A stretch of 64,000 nt of DNA, from NCBI RefSeq assembly GCF_030814435.1, contig NZ_JAUSUW010000009.1, positions 1-64,000 on the forward strand. Direction: 5' to 3'. Positions within the stretch are counted from its first letter, which is position 1, and each line of letters begins with the position of its first letter. The notes below the pieces were generated by a model. It saw only the letters and a program-made list of their open reading frames with translations, was not told the origin of the DNA and made no database searches. Source of the stretch: Peteryoungia aggregata LMG 23059. Lineage in GTDB: Bacteria; Pseudomonadota; Alphaproteobacteria; Rhizobiales; Rhizobiaceae. A program made the position numbers and the translations under genes. This document shows, one piece after another, positions 1 through 9,369 of this stretch.

Positions 1-269
1 CCGCCTCTCGTTCGGTGAAGCGGCTTATACGGCCACTCCCGCAAACCGTCAACAGCCACTCTTCACAAAACTGAAAAAAATCGACAAGATGTTGATAATA
101 AATAGTTTTTTCCTTTGCGCAGAGGCCATCGGTCGCAAACGACACCATTAGTGCGTGTCCGGACGCACGAGAGCGGCGGCCGTTTGCAGCCTTGTCACTT
201 GCCCGCATTCGCTTGCAAGCCAGGCGCTCCTTGATAGTGTCGGACTGTCATCAAGGAGTGCCCTTCCGC
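1..269. other. Window-edge intergenic region upstream of the cyclodeaminase gene
   Basis: No gene can be supported here. The stretch has an AT-rich run around 70-115. It then carries a short inverted repeat GTGCGT/ACGCAC at 151-168, a 10-base palindrome GCTTGCAAGC at 211-220, and an inverted repeat CTTGAT/ATCAAG at 230-255 whose right arm runs into the Shine-Dalgarno AAGGAG of the next gene. The tail of a gene lying outside the window could occupy the first tens of bases, but I do not recognise one. Confidence 0.4.
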
Positions 270-1223
270 ATGCTTATTCTCGACCCAACCCAGACCAGAC
301 ATTGCCTCGACTGGGACGCCCTCATCGGGGCTCTCGCCGCCATGTTCCAAGGCGGCTGCATCATGCCCGTGCGCCATCATCACACTGTCGGCGTTCCCGG
401 AGAAGCGGATGCGACACTCCTGCTCATGCCGGCATGGCAGCCGGGCGAGTATATCGGGGTCAAGCTCGTCTCGGTCTTTCCGGACAATCACCTGCGCTCC
501 CTGCCGGCAATCCATGGCAGCTATCTTCTGTCATCCGGGCGTACCGGAGAATTGCTGGCGCTGATCGATGGCGGGGAGCTGACGGCGCGGCGCACGGCGG
601 CGGCGTCCGCGCTGGCTGCGCGTCATCTCGCCCGTGACGACGCGTCGACCTTGCTCGTGGTTGGCACCGGACGTCTCTCCATCAACCTGATCGAAGCGCA
701 CAGCCGCGTTCGGCCGATCAACAATGTCCTGATCTGGGGACGGGACAGGGACAAGGCCGTGCAGGCGGCTGAAGAGGCCAGCGCCCTCGGCTACCCGGTA
801 AACGTCGCCGATGACCTTGAAGGCGCCGCCCGTCAGGCAGACATCATCTCCTGTGCCACCCTGTCGCGCACGCCGCTGATACGAGGGGCGTGGCTGAAGC
901 CGGGCAGCCATCTCGATCTGATCGGCGCCTTTACCAAGGACATGCGTGAAAGCGACGACGAAGCCGTTCGGCGCGCGCGCGTCTTCGTCGACACGCGCGC
1001 GGGCGCCTTCGCGGAAGCCGGAGATATCCTGCAGCCGATCGCCTCGGGTGTCATTGGCGCGGACCATGTCGTGGCCGAACTGGCCGAACTGGTCAGCGGG
1101 GCCGCGGGACGGCGGAGCCGGGAAGAAGTCACCCTGTTCAAGTCTGTCGGCGCAGCGCTTGAAGATCTCGCGGGTGCCATTCTCGCCTATCAGACCGCCC
1201 ATTCGGACGCGGCGGCTTCGTGA
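270..1223 (+). CDS. Ornithine cyclodeaminase / mu-crystallin family protein
   Basis: This encodes a 317-residue NAD(P)-dependent enzyme of the ornithine cyclodeaminase/mu-crystallin family. Members deaminate and cyclise ornithine, or reduce cyclic imines such as pyrroline-2-carboxylate; which applies here cannot be told from sequence. Visible features are the substrate-side motif ELTARRTAA (about residues 102-110) and the Rossmann dinucleotide motif VVGTGRLS (about 129-136). I chose the ATG at 270 because AAGGAG lies 253-258 and the family N-terminus begins there; an upstream in-frame start at 192 would add 26 unconserved residues. The stop overlaps the GTG start of hrpB by four bases, so the two are probably co-transcribed. 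Confidence 0.85.
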   Translation: MLILDPTQTRHCLDWDALIGALAAMFQGGCIMPVRHHHTVGVPGEADATLLLMPAWQPGEYIGVKLVSVFPDNHLRSLPAIHGSYLLSSGRTGELLALIDGGELTARRTAAASALAARHLARDDASTLLVVGTGRLSINLIEAHSRVRPINNVLIWGRDRDKAVQAAEEASALGYPVNVADDLEGAARQADIISCATLSRTPLIRGAWLKPGSHLDLIGAFTKDMRESDDEAVRRARVFVDTRAGAFAEAGDILQPIASGVIGADHVVAELAELVSGAAGRRSREEVTLFKSVGAALEDLAGAILAYQTAHSDAAAS

Positions 1224-3691
1224 CGCCCGTGCAGCTCCCACAATTGCCAATCGCCGAGCGCCTCCCGGCGCTTGCAGAGGCGCTTGAGATCAACAACTGC
1301 GCCGTCCTCTCCGCCCCCCCGGGCGCCGGCAAGACCACACTCGTTCCTCTCTATCTCCTCGATCAGACGTGGCGGGGAGACGGACGCATCCTTCTGCTCG
1401 AACCCAGACGACTTGCCGCGAGAGCCGCAGCATCCCGCATGGCGGACCTCCTGGGCGAAGCCGTGGGGAAGACAGTCGGCTATCGGATGCGGCTCGACAA
1501 CCGCGTCAGCAGCGCGACACGCATCGAGGTGGTGACCGAAGGCGTCTTCGTGCGGATGATCCTCGGCGATCCCGAGCTAAAGGGCATCGCGGCGGTGCTC
1601 TTCGACGAGTTTCACGAACGCTCGCTGGATGCCGATCTCGGTCTTGCGCTTGCACTCGATGCGCAATCGGCTCTTCGGCCGGACATCAGGATCATCGTCA
1701 TGTCGGCGACGCTCGACGTCGAGCGTATCGCGTCGTTGCTGTCCGGCCCACCAGTCATCGTCAGCGAGGGACGGAGTTTCCCTGTCGAGATCCGCCACCA
1801 GGATCGGCCAACTGACCAGCGGATCGAAGATGCCGTCACCGCGACCGTGCTACGGACGCTTGCAGAAGAAGAGGGCTCGGTGCTCGCTTTCCTGCCGGGA
1901 CAGGCCGAGATCCGGCGTGTGGCGGAGCGCCTGCAGGAGAAAGTTGCCAGCAACATTCTGATTGCTCCTCTCTATGGCATGCTGAGCCAGCCGGAGCAGG
2001 ATGCGGCGATCCGCCCTGCACCGCCGGGGACGCGAAAGGTGGTGCTGTCGACCTCGATCGCCGAAACCTCGATCACCATTGATGGAGTGCGCGTGGTAAT
2101 CGACAGCGGATTGCAGCGGCTTCCGGTCTACGAAGCCTCGACGGGGATCACGCGGCTCGAGACCGTCCGCGTGTCGAGGGCATCTGCGGATCAGCGCGCC
2201 GGACGCGCCGGCAGGACGGAACCCGGAATGGCGATCCGGCTCTGGCATGCAGGCCAGACAGCAGCGCTCGCGGCCTTCACACCGCCCGAAATCCTGGCGA
2301 GCGACCTTTCCGGACTGGCGCTGGACATGGCTCACTGGGGCGTCGCAGATCCGCGCCAGCTGCTCTTGCTCGACATGCCACCCGACGTGGCGCTGAAGGA
2401 GGCACGGCAACTCCTTATCGGGCTCGGTGCGCTCGATGAGAATCTGCAGCTGACTGCCAAGGGGCGGCGGATGCGCGATTTCGGGCTGCCGCCGCGGCTT
2501 GCAGCCATGGTGCTCGGCGCCTCCGAGCACGGCGAAGCCAAGGCTGCCGCGGAACTGGCAGTCCTTCTGACCGAACAGGGGCTGGGCGGCAACAATCTTG
2601 ATCTCGACGAACGGTTGCGACAGTTCCAGCGGGACAGGGGAGAACGGGCACGCAATGCCCGCAACCTGGCCCAGAGACTGGCTTCCGGTCTCTCAAGCCC
2701 AAACGGGGACACCGGTGGGTCGCCGGTCTCTGCCGGCGCCTTGCTGGTCCATGCCTTTCCGGACCGAGTGGCGCGGCAGCGTGGCGGGCGTGGACGTTTC
2801 GTGATGGCGAACGGACGAGGCGCGGAGATTGCAGCCACCGAGCGGCTGGCCGGTGGAGAGCTTCTGGTGATTGCCGACCTCACCGGCAAGGCGGCCCAAG
2901 CCCGCGTGCTTGCCGCAGCAGAAATCACCCGTGAGGACATCGAGCGTATTCTTCCAGGTGCAATCAGCACAGCTGACGAGAGCGGCTTCGATACGGGCAG
3001 TCGTCAGGTTCGTGCCCGGCGGACGACCCGGATGGGTGCGATTGTCTTCGACGAGCAGCCCTTGCCGAGGCCAAAAGGGGCAGAGGCCGCCCTTGCACTC
3101 GCGGAAGGCGTGCGCCTTCTCGGCTTGTCTGCCCTCCCCTTTTCCAAGGCGGCCGGCCAGCTGCGACAGAGGCTTGGTTTCCTCTACAGGAGCCTTGGGG
3201 ATCCATGGCCGGATACCAGCGACGAAGGGCTCGCCGCGCGGCTCGACGACTGGTTCGTTCCGTTTCAGTCCGGTGTCACGAGCTTTCAGGAGATCACGGC
3301 GAGCAGTCTCCATGAGGGGCTGATGGCGCTCATGCCACCAGGATCGCAGCGGGACCTCGACAGACTGGTTCCGACCCATTTCATGGCGCCCACCGGCCAG
3401 GCCCATCCGATCCGCTATGACGGCGACGAGCCGGTATTGCAGATCCGGGTGCAGGAACTGTTCGGCTTGAAGACCCATCCGACGATCGGCGGCGGCAAAT
3501 TGCCACTGTTGCTGGAGTTGACGTCGCCGGCGCATCGACCGATTCAGACGACGCGGGATCTTCCGGGCTTCTGGGGCGGGTCCTGGAAGGATGTACGCGC
3601 CGACATGCGGGGCCGCTATCCGAAGCATCCATGGCCGGAAGATCCTGCTTCGGCAGATCCGACGACGCGGGCGAAACCCCGCAGCACCTGA
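1220..3691 (+). CDS. hrpB: ATP-dependent helicase HrpB
   Basis: An 823-residue DEAH-type superfamily 2 helicase of the HrpB family, whose cellular role is poorly defined. The Walker A motif PPGAGKT is near residues 33-39 and the Walker B/DEAH-like box DEFH near 129-132. The SAT motif (VMSATLD), the QRAGRAGR motif VI and a long C-terminal HrpB-specific region follow. The length is normal for the family. The start is a GTG whose bases overlap the stop of the preceding cyclodeaminase gene (GTGA), which indicates translational coupling. The next gene, actS, begins 25 bases after the stop, an arrangement often seen in rhizobia. Confidence 0.95.
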   Translation: MTPVQLPQLPIAERLPALAEALEINNCAVLSAPPGAGKTTLVPLYLLDQTWRGDGRILLLEPRRLAARAAASRMADLLGEAVGKTVGYRMRLDNRVSSATRIEVVTEGVFVRMILGDPELKGIAAVLFDEFHERSLDADLGLALALDAQSALRPDIRIIVMSATLDVERIASLLSGPPVIVSEGRSFPVEIRHQDRPTDQRIEDAVTATVLRTLAEEEGSVLAFLPGQAEIRRVAERLQEKVASNILIAPLYGMLSQPEQDAAIRPAPPGTRKVVLSTSIAETSITIDGVRVVIDSGLQRLPVYEASTGITRLETVRVSRASADQRAGRAGRTEPGMAIRLWHAGQTAALAAFTPPEILASDLSGLALDMAHWGVADPRQLLLLDMPPDVALKEARQLLIGLGALDENLQLTAKGRRMRDFGLPPRLAAMVLGASEHGEAKAAAELAVLLTEQGLGGNNLDLDERLRQFQRDRGERARNARNLAQRLASGLSSPNGDTGGSPVSAGALLVHAFPDRVARQRGGRGRFVMANGRGAEIAATERLAGGELLVIADLTGKAAQARVLAAAEITREDIERILPGAISTADESGFDTGSRQVRARRTTRMGAIVFDEQPLPRPKGAEAALALAEGVRLLGLSALPFSKAAGQLRQRLGFLYRSLGDPWPDTSDEGLAARLDDWFVPFQSGVTSFQEITASSLHEGLMALMPPGSQRDLDRLVPTHFMAPTGQAHPIRYDGDEPVLQIRVQELFGLKTHPTIGGGKLPLLLELTSPAHRPIQTTRDLPGFWGGSWKDVRADMRGRYPKHPWPEDPASADPTTRAKPRST

Positions 3692-3716
3692 CAGCAAGGC
3701 AAGGAAGGCGAAGACA

Positions 3717-5018
3717 ATGACCATGGATCTGGCAGCCAAATTCGGTCCGAGCAGCCGGCGGCTGCGTCTGGAGACCTTGGTTAAGTTGCGCTGGGTGGCG
3801 GTCGCCGGCCAGTTGCTGACGATCCTGATCGTGGCGATGTGGTTCGAGTTTCCTCTGCCACTGATGACCTGCCTCGGCCTGATCGCGGCCCTGGCCGCTG
3901 CCAATTCTCTGCTCTCCGTTGCATTTCCACCGACCTATCGGCTGGAGCCGGCCGCTGCCTTTGCCGTCCTTTCCCTCGATCTGTTTCAGATGGGCGCTCT
4001 GCTCTTCATTACTGGAGGTCTGAACAATCCCTTCGCACCGTTGATCTGCATTCCCGTCATCATCTCGTTTGCGTCGCAGCCGAGCCGTCATTCGATCGCC
4101 CTGTTCGTGACAGCATTGGCCTTCATCACGTTTCTCGCCTTCACGCCCTATCCCCTGCCGTGGTTCGAAGGGCGCACACTTGAGGTTCACCCCCTGCTCC
4201 AGGTCGGCATGTGGAGCTCGATCGTCTCGATGATGGCGTTTGCCGCCTTCTATGCCTACCGCGTCTCCCAGGAGGCGAGCCTGCTTGCGGATGCACTGAC
4301 GGCCACCGAGCTCATCCTGCAGCGGGAGAAACACCTGCACCAGCTAGATGGTCTTGCGGCTGCGGCTGCGCACGAACTCGGGACACCACTCGCGACCATC
4401 AGCGTCGTGGCGAAGGAAATGGAGCGGGACCTCGGCAATGATGAGCGTTACCGTGAGGACGTGCAGTTGCTGCGCAGCCAGAGCGAGCGGTGCCGGGATA
4501 TTCTTCGCCGTCTGACATCGCTCGCTACGGAAGGGGAAGCCCATATGCGCGAGCTGCCCTTGTCGTCGATGATCGAAGAGGTCATCGCGCCGCATCGAGA
4601 ACTCGGTGTGACCGTGGAACTCACGGAGCTCTCGGAGCGCGCACTCGAACCAGTCGGAACCCGCAACCCGGCGATCCTCTACGGGCTCGGGAACCTGCTC
4701 GAAAACGCCGTGGACTATGCCCGATCGAAAGTGACCGTCAGCGTCGAACACACGACAGTCGATGTGACGGTGACCATCGAGGATGACGGTGCCGGTTTCT
4801 CGGCCGGGGTCTTGCAAAGAATTGGCGAGCCCTATGTAACCAGTAGGCAGAACGATGCGCGCGCAGGCGGCCTCGGGCTTGGATTGTTCATTGCGAAAAC
4901 GCTTCTCGAGAGATCGGGCGCCAGCCTCCGATTCGAGAATCGCAGTCCGGAAGGATCAGGTGCCCGTGTCGTGGTGAACTGGCCGCGCGAGTATATGGAA
5001 TTGGACACGTCCTTATGA
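3717..5018 (+). CDS. actS: Redox/acid-responsive sensor histidine kinase ActS (RegB/PrrB family)
   Basis: A 433-residue inner-membrane sensor kinase of the RegB/PrrB/ActS family. The N-terminal half is hydrophobic, with several membrane segments. The family's quinone-sensing heptad GGLNNPF is at residues 100-106. The dimerisation/phosphoacceptor helix carries HELGTPLA with His219. A cysteine at 259 (SERCRDIL) matches the redox-active cysteine of RegB. The C-terminal ATPase domain shows NLLENAVDYA, EDDGAGF and GLGLGLFIAK. I preferred the ATG at 3717 because the open frame upstream (from 3591) lies inside hrpB and adds no conserved sequence; an ATG at 3723 is equally possible. The cognate regulator ActR follows 71 bases downstream. 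Confidence 0.95.
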   Translation: MTMDLAAKFGPSSRRLRLETLVKLRWVAVAGQLLTILIVAMWFEFPLPLMTCLGLIAALAAANSLLSVAFPPTYRLEPAAAFAVLSLDLFQMGALLFITGGLNNPFAPLICIPVIISFASQPSRHSIALFVTALAFITFLAFTPYPLPWFEGRTLEVHPLLQVGMWSSIVSMMAFAAFYAYRVSQEASLLADALTATELILQREKHLHQLDGLAAAAAHELGTPLATISVVAKEMERDLGNDERYREDVQLLRSQSERCRDILRRLTSLATEGEAHMRELPLSSMIEEVIAPHRELGVTVELTELSERALEPVGTRNPAILYGLGNLLENAVDYARSKVTVSVEHTTVDVTVTIEDDGAGFSAGVLQRIGEPYVTSRQNDARAGGLGLGLFIAKTLLERSGASLRFENRSPEGSGARVVVNWPREYMELDTSL

Positions 5019-5089
5019 CTTTACCTGTATGGGCTTCACCAGCATAAGGTCGGAACCGGACTTTCTCGAACAGTCTCAGGGAATAGAAG

Positions 5090-5686
5090 ATGGTAGAAGC
5101 AGCATCACAGGTCGCGAAATCCGCCGGCAGCGTCCAGCGGGCGGGCGACCACGATCTCGGATCAGACCCGTCCCTGCTGATCGTCGATGACGATGCCCCC
5201 TTTCTCCGTCGCCTCGCCCGCGCGATGGAAAGCCGCGGATTTGTCGTCGAGCTCGCCGGCTCCGTGGCAGAAGGCATTGCCAAGGCCAAGGAGGCGCCAC
5301 CGAGCTATGCCGTGGTCGATCTCAGGCTCGGCGATGGTACAGGCCTCGATGTGATCGAAGCGATCCGCGAGCGGCGAACCGATACACGCATCATCGTGCT
5401 GACCGGCTATGGCAACATCGCGACAGCCGTCACGGCGGTAAAGCTGGGCGCGCTCGACTATCTGGCGAAGCCGGCGGACGCGGACGATGTGTATCTTGCC
5501 CTGACCCAGAGACCTGGCGAGAAGGCGGAAATCCCCGAAAACCCGATGTCCGCAGACCGAATTCGATGGGAACATATCCAGCGCGTGTACGAGAGTTGCG
5601 AACGGAATGTCTCCGAGACCGCGCGGCGCCTCAACATGCATCGCCGAACACTGCAGCGAATCCTGGCAAAGCGGGCGCCGAAGTGA
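5090..5686 (+). CDS. actR: Response regulator ActR (RegA/PrrA family)
   Basis: A 198-residue response regulator of the RegA/PrrA/ActR family, the partner of ActS just upstream. The receiver domain has the acidic pair VDDDAPFL and the phosphoacceptor Asp77 in VVDLRLGDGTG. The conserved lysine is in YLAKPADADD. The C-terminal Fis-type helix-turn-helix (about residues 173-198, NVSETARRLNMHRRTLQRI) is almost invariant in this family. In related bacteria the pair controls carbon fixation, nitrogen metabolism, respiration and acid tolerance. The gene ends one base before the stop of the convergent mmcB gene. Confidence 0.95.
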   Translation: MVEAASQVAKSAGSVQRAGDHDLGSDPSLLIVDDDAPFLRRLARAMESRGFVVELAGSVAEGIAKAKEAPPSYAVVDLRLGDGTGLDVIEAIRERRTDTRIIVLTGYGNIATAVTAVKLGALDYLAKPADADDVYLALTQRPGEKAEIPENPMSADRIRWEHIQRVYESCERNVSETARRLNMHRRTLQRILAKRAPK

Positions 5687-5687
5687 T

Positions 5688-6170
5688 TCAGGTCCCGTGA
5701 ACTTGGACCGCCCATTCGGCGGTCATCAACCTTTGTGCGGCGGCCCTCGAGAAATCAAGCGTCACCGCTTTGCGGGTCGCCGGCGCAAGGCGGTGTTCAG
5801 GGGCGTCACGGAGCAAGTGCCCCGAATAGCCGTCCGACAGAAGCAAACCGCAGTCCTCCGGAAAGATCTCCAGTGGAACGCCAGGGTGGGTCGCGAAGAA
5901 GAGCCGGTCGCAGTAGCGGCGATAATCCGGCCATTTCCGATCGACCCTGAAATCCTCGATCGAGGACTTGATCTCAACAATCCAGATCTCCCCTTTCTCG
6001 GACAGGGCAATCAGGTCTGCACGGCGACCGTTGGCGAGGGTCAGTTCGGGTAAAACTGCAAAGCGCATGTCCGACAAAAGAATCTGGACGCCACGACGAA
6101 TCATCATCGCGCGATCAGACTGTCGCCCGTCGATTAACGGATTATTCACCGCGATGGACACTAAGGTCAT
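5688..6170 (-). CDS. mmcB: MmcB family DNA repair protein
   Basis: A 160-residue protein of the MmcB family, small PD-(D/E)XK-fold proteins found in alphaproteobacteria and linked to mutagenesis and DNA repair in Caulobacter. The nuclease-like signature is visible as RRADLIAL (Asp52) followed by WIVEIKSS (Glu66, Lys68). I chose the ATG at 6170 because GGGAG lies 6 bases upstream on the minus strand; an in-frame start at 6206 would add 12 residues without a good ribosome binding site. It is convergent with actR with one base between stops, so no separate terminator exists there. Confidence 0.85.
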   Translation of the reverse strand: MTLVSIAVNNPLIDGRQSDRAMMIRRGVQILLSDMRFAVLPELTLANGRRADLIALSEKGEIWIVEIKSSIEDFRVDRKWPDYRRYCDRLFFATHPGVPLEIFPEDCGLLLSDGYSGHLLRDAPEHRLAPATRKAVTLDFSRAAAQRLMTAEWAVQVHGT

Positions 6171-6346
6171 GGAAAACTCCCGTCCGCACAACCGCGCCTG
6201 TTGCAAAAAAGCAATGCAGAGTCATTTTGCATCGCCGAAGACGTTCGGCTGTAGTGCGGCACTTGCGTTGCCGAGGTTAATTCAAAATAAACCATAATCA
6301 AGGATGGTCACGAGACCATCTTCCAGCCATCACCCATGAGCTCCCA

Positions 6347-7012
6347 ATGCGCTTCCGCAATATATTGACCGCGCTCGGCCTGGTTATGTCCATCGGCCTC
6401 GCGGGCTGTACGACAACGACTGGTGAAAACGCCGAAGTGGCCGAGACCACCAAGGTACAGATCTTCAGCGATTCCTATGGAAAGACCACCGATGCAGGAT
6501 ATGCCCTGCCGGCGATCCCGATCCAGAAGGTCGACAAGAAGTTCCATCGACAGATTGTAGACTACGCGACCAAGGAAAAGCCGGGCACGATTGTCGTGAA
6601 TACGCGCGAACGCTTCCTTTATTATGTTCTGCCACGCGGCAAGGCCGTTCGCTATGGCATCGGCGTCGGCAAGCAGGGATTTGCGTGGGAAGGCGAAGCC
6701 TACATTGCCTGGAAACAGGCTTGGCCGACATGGCACCCGCCGAAGGAAATGGCCGAGCGCAAGCCGGAAGTGGCCAAGTATGTCGAGAATGGCATGGGCC
6801 CCGGTCTTTCCAATCCGCTCGGCGCCCGCGCCATGTACCTCTTCAACGAGAAGGGGCAGGATACGTTGTTCCGTCTGCACGGTACGCCGGAGTGGGCTTC
6901 GATCGGAACGGCCGCATCATCCGGATGTATCCGCATGATGAACCAGGACGTGATTGACCTCTATAATCGCGTCAAACCAGGTCGCAACTCCAAGGTCGTC
7001 GTTCAGCAGTAA
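6347..7012 (+). CDS. L,D-transpeptidase (YkuD/ErfK family), lipoprotein
   Basis: A 221-residue periplasmic L,D-transpeptidase that would form 3-3 peptidoglycan cross-links or attach proteins to the wall. The N-terminus is a lipoprotein signal peptide with lipobox LAGC, so Cys21 should be lipidated. The YkuD domain contains the catalytic signature: His178 (HGTPEWASIG) and the nucleophile Cys194 in SSGCIRM. Several paralogues exist in rhizobia, so no symbol is assigned. The gene is monocistronic and ends just before a strong bidirectional terminator shared with glcB. Confidence 0.93.
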   Translation: MRFRNILTALGLVMSIGLAGCTTTTGENAEVAETTKVQIFSDSYGKTTDAGYALPAIPIQKVDKKFHRQIVDYATKEKPGTIVVNTRERFLYYVLPRGKAVRYGIGVGKQGFAWEGEAYIAWKQAWPTWHPPKEMAERKPEVAKYVENGMGPGLSNPLGARAMYLFNEKGQDTLFRLHGTPEWASIGTAASSGCIRMMNQDVIDLYNRVKPGRNSKVVVQQ

Positions 7013-7034
7013 GCTGCCGAGATAGACAGTCAGA

Positions 7035-7068
7035 AAAAGACCCGCCGGAGTGATCCGGCGGGTCTTTT
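7035..7068. terminator. Bidirectional intrinsic terminator between the L,D-transpeptidase gene and glcB
   Basis: A perfect 15-base-pair stem (7035-7049 with 7054-7068) with a GTGA loop. The core is GACCCGCCGGA/TCCGGCGGGTC, flanked by A-run and T-run, so it can terminate both convergent genes. Confidence 0.93.
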
Positions 7069-7094
7069 CAATTCATGCATCCTTTGGCGGACGA

Positions 7095-9266
7095 TCAAGC
7101 GGCAGATTTCGCCTTGAGCTCGATGCGGCGACGGTGAAGCACCGGTTCCGTGTAACCGTTGGGCTGCTCCCTGCCCTTGAGGACCAGATCGAGAGCCGCC
7201 TGGAAGGCAACCGAGCCATCATAGTCCTTGGCCATCGGAAGGTAAGCCGCATCACCGGCATTCTGTCCGTCAACGACGACGGCCATCCGCTTCAGCGTTT
7301 CGACGACCAGCTCTTCCGTCACTATGCCATGGTGCAGCCAGTTGGCCATGTGCTGGGCGGAGATGCGCAAGGTCGCGCGGTCTTCCATGAGCCCGACATT
7401 GTTGATGTCCGGAACCTTGGAGCATCCGACACCCTGATCCACCCAACGCACGACATAGCCGAGGATGCCCTGCGCATTGTTGTCGAGCTCGCGCTGGATC
7501 TCCTCCGGCGTCCAGTTCGGTCGGGGTGCGACCGGTACGGAGAGGATGTCGGCGAGTTTCGCCCGCGGGCGGGATTTCAAGCCCTGCTGGACCTCGGCGA
7601 CGTTCACGCTGTGATAGTGTGTGGCATGCAGGGTCGCGGCAGTCGGCGAGGGAACCCAGGCGGTGTTGGCACCGGCCTTTGGGTGCGCGATCTTCTGCTC
7701 GAGCATGGCCGCCATCAGGTCCGGCATGGCCCACATGCCCTTGCCGATCTGCGCGTGACCCGACAGGCCGCATTCCAAGCCGATATCGACGTTCCAGTTC
7801 TCGTAGGCGGCGATCCAGGCCGCCTGCTTCATGTCACCCTTCCGGATCATTGGTCCGGCTTCCATCGAAGTATGGATCTCGTCGCCAGTTCGATCGAGGA
7901 AGCCCGTATTGATGAACACGACGCGTTCGCGGGCGGCGCGGATGCATTCCTTGAGGTTGACCGTGGTGCGGCGCTCCTCGTCCATGATCCCCATCTTGAT
8001 CGTATTGGGCCCCATGCCGACAAGCGCTTCGACGCGTGAAAAGATCTCGCAGGCGAAAGCGACCTCTTCCGGGCCATGCATCTTGGGCTTTACGACATAC
8101 ATGGAGCCGGCGCGGGAGTTCTTGCGGCGGCCGTTCGGGCCGATGTCGTGCAGTGCAATCAAGGCGGTGATGGCGGCATCCATGATGCCTTCCGGCACCT
8201 CGTGCCCATCCTTGTCGGTGATTGCGGGATTGGTCATGAGATGGCCGACATTGCGGATGAGCATCAGTGACCGCCCCGGCAATGTCACGTTGCTGCCATC
8301 AGGGCCAGTCAGCGACACATCCTCACTCAGGGCACGGGTAAAGGTTTTGCCGCCCTTCGAGACGTCCTCTGTCAGGTCACCCTTCATCAGGCCGAGCCAG
8401 TTGGAATAGACGACGACCTTGTCTTCGGCATCGACAGCGGCAACCGAATCCTCGCAGTCCATGATGGTGGTGAGCGCCGATTCCAGGCGGCAGTCATTGA
8501 TGCCTGCGGGATCGCTCTTGCCGATGACACCCGCCTTGTCGACAAGGATTTCAACATGGAGGCCGTTCTTGTGCAGGAAGATGCTGGATGGGGCAGCACC
8601 TTCCCCGCGATATCCGGTAAACTGGGCCGGGTTCGAAAGGCCGGTGATACCACCATCGTCGAGGCGGACTGAGAGCCCGCCGTTTTCGACCGAGAGTGCC
8701 GTGACCTTTTCCCAGCCACCCGCCGCAAGTGGCACCGAGCGATCGAGGAAGCCGCGCACCCAGGCAATGACCTTGCCTCCACGAACAGGGTTGTAACCCC
8801 TCCCCTTCTCCGCGCCGTCGCTTTCGGGGATTGCATCCGTCCCGTAGAGGGCGTCGTACAGGGACCCCCAGCGGGCATTGGCTGCATTGAGGGCGTAGCG
8901 CGCGTTCATCACGGGGACGACGAGCTGCGGACCAGCAATGGTCGAGATTTCCGGGTCGACATCTGCCGTCGCGATCTTGAAATCGGGGCCTTCAGGCAGA
9001 AGATAGCCGATCTCGCGCAGGAAGGTCTCATAGGCGGTCATGTCCGAGGGAGCGCCATTCTTCCGGTACCAGGCGTCGATATCTGCCTGGAGGGCATCCC
9101 GCTTGGCGAGCAGCGCACGGTTCTTGGGCGCAAGTTCATGGATGATCTTCGACAGGCCAGCGAAGAAGACATCGGCCTCTACCTGCGTTCCCGGGATCGC
9201 CTGGTTCACGATGAAATCGTGCAGGCGCATGTCGATCGAAAGGCCATGGGTTTCAATAGATGTCAT
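7095..9266 (-). CDS. glcB: Malate synthase G
   Basis: A 723-residue malate synthase of the monomeric G type, which condenses glyoxylate with acetyl-CoA to malate, letting cells grow on acetate, fatty acids or glycolate. The family block [18 protein letters not shown] followed by [14 protein letters not shown], which carries catalytic-site residues, is clear, and the length fits type G. I chose the ATG at 9266 because GAGGAG lies about 9 bases upstream and the protein then begins [12 protein letters not shown] as in relatives; an in-frame start at 9320 has no support. No isocitrate lyase gene is in the window. Upstream, 9267-9369 is AT-rich and should contain its promoter. Confidence 0.96.
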   Translation of the reverse strand: MTSIETHGLSIDMRLHDFIVNQAIPGTQVEADVFFAGLSKIIHELAPKNRALLAKRDALQADIDAWYRKNGAPSDMTAYETFLREIGYLLPEGPDFKIATADVDPEISTIAGPQLVVPVMNARYALNAANARWGSLYDALYGTDAIPESDGAEKGRGYNPVRGGKVIAWVRGFLDRSVPLAAGGWEKVTALSVENGGLSVRLDDGGITGLSNPAQFTGYRGEGAAPSSIFLHKNGLHVEILVDKAGVIGKSDPAGINDCRLESALTTIMDCEDSVAAVDAEDKVVVYSNWLGLMKGDLTEDVSKGGKTFTRALSEDVSLTGPDGSNVTLPGRSLMLIRNVGHLMTNPAITDKDGHEVPEGIMDAAITALIALHDIGPNGRRKNSRAGSMYVVKPKMHGPEEVAFACEIFSRVEALVGMGPNTIKMGIMDEERRTTVNLKECIRAARERVVFINTGFLDRTGDEIHTSMEAGPMIRKGDMKQAAWIAAYENWNVDIGLECGLSGHAQIGKGMWAMPDLMAAMLEQKIAHPKAGANTAWVPSPTAATLHATHYHSVNVAEVQQGLKSRPRAKLADILSVPVAPRPNWTPEEIQRELDNNAQGILGYVVRWVDQGVGCSKVPDINNVGLMEDRATLRISAQHMANWLHHGIVTEELVVETLKRMAVVVDGQNAGDAAYLPMAKDYDGSVAFQAALDLVLKGREQPNGYTEPVLHRRRIELKAKSAA

Positions 9267-9369
9267 GACGTCACTCCTCGCACTGATGTCGCTCTGGGTT
9301 ACAGCATCGCTGAAACGCATTAGCAGTCAATCTTGCATAAATACGAAATATTATTTCCAAAATAGAAAG

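Noticed and set aside
1-150. Remnant of a gene or RNA at the left edge
   Set aside because: Too short and without a recognisable motif to call; left as an unassigned edge region.
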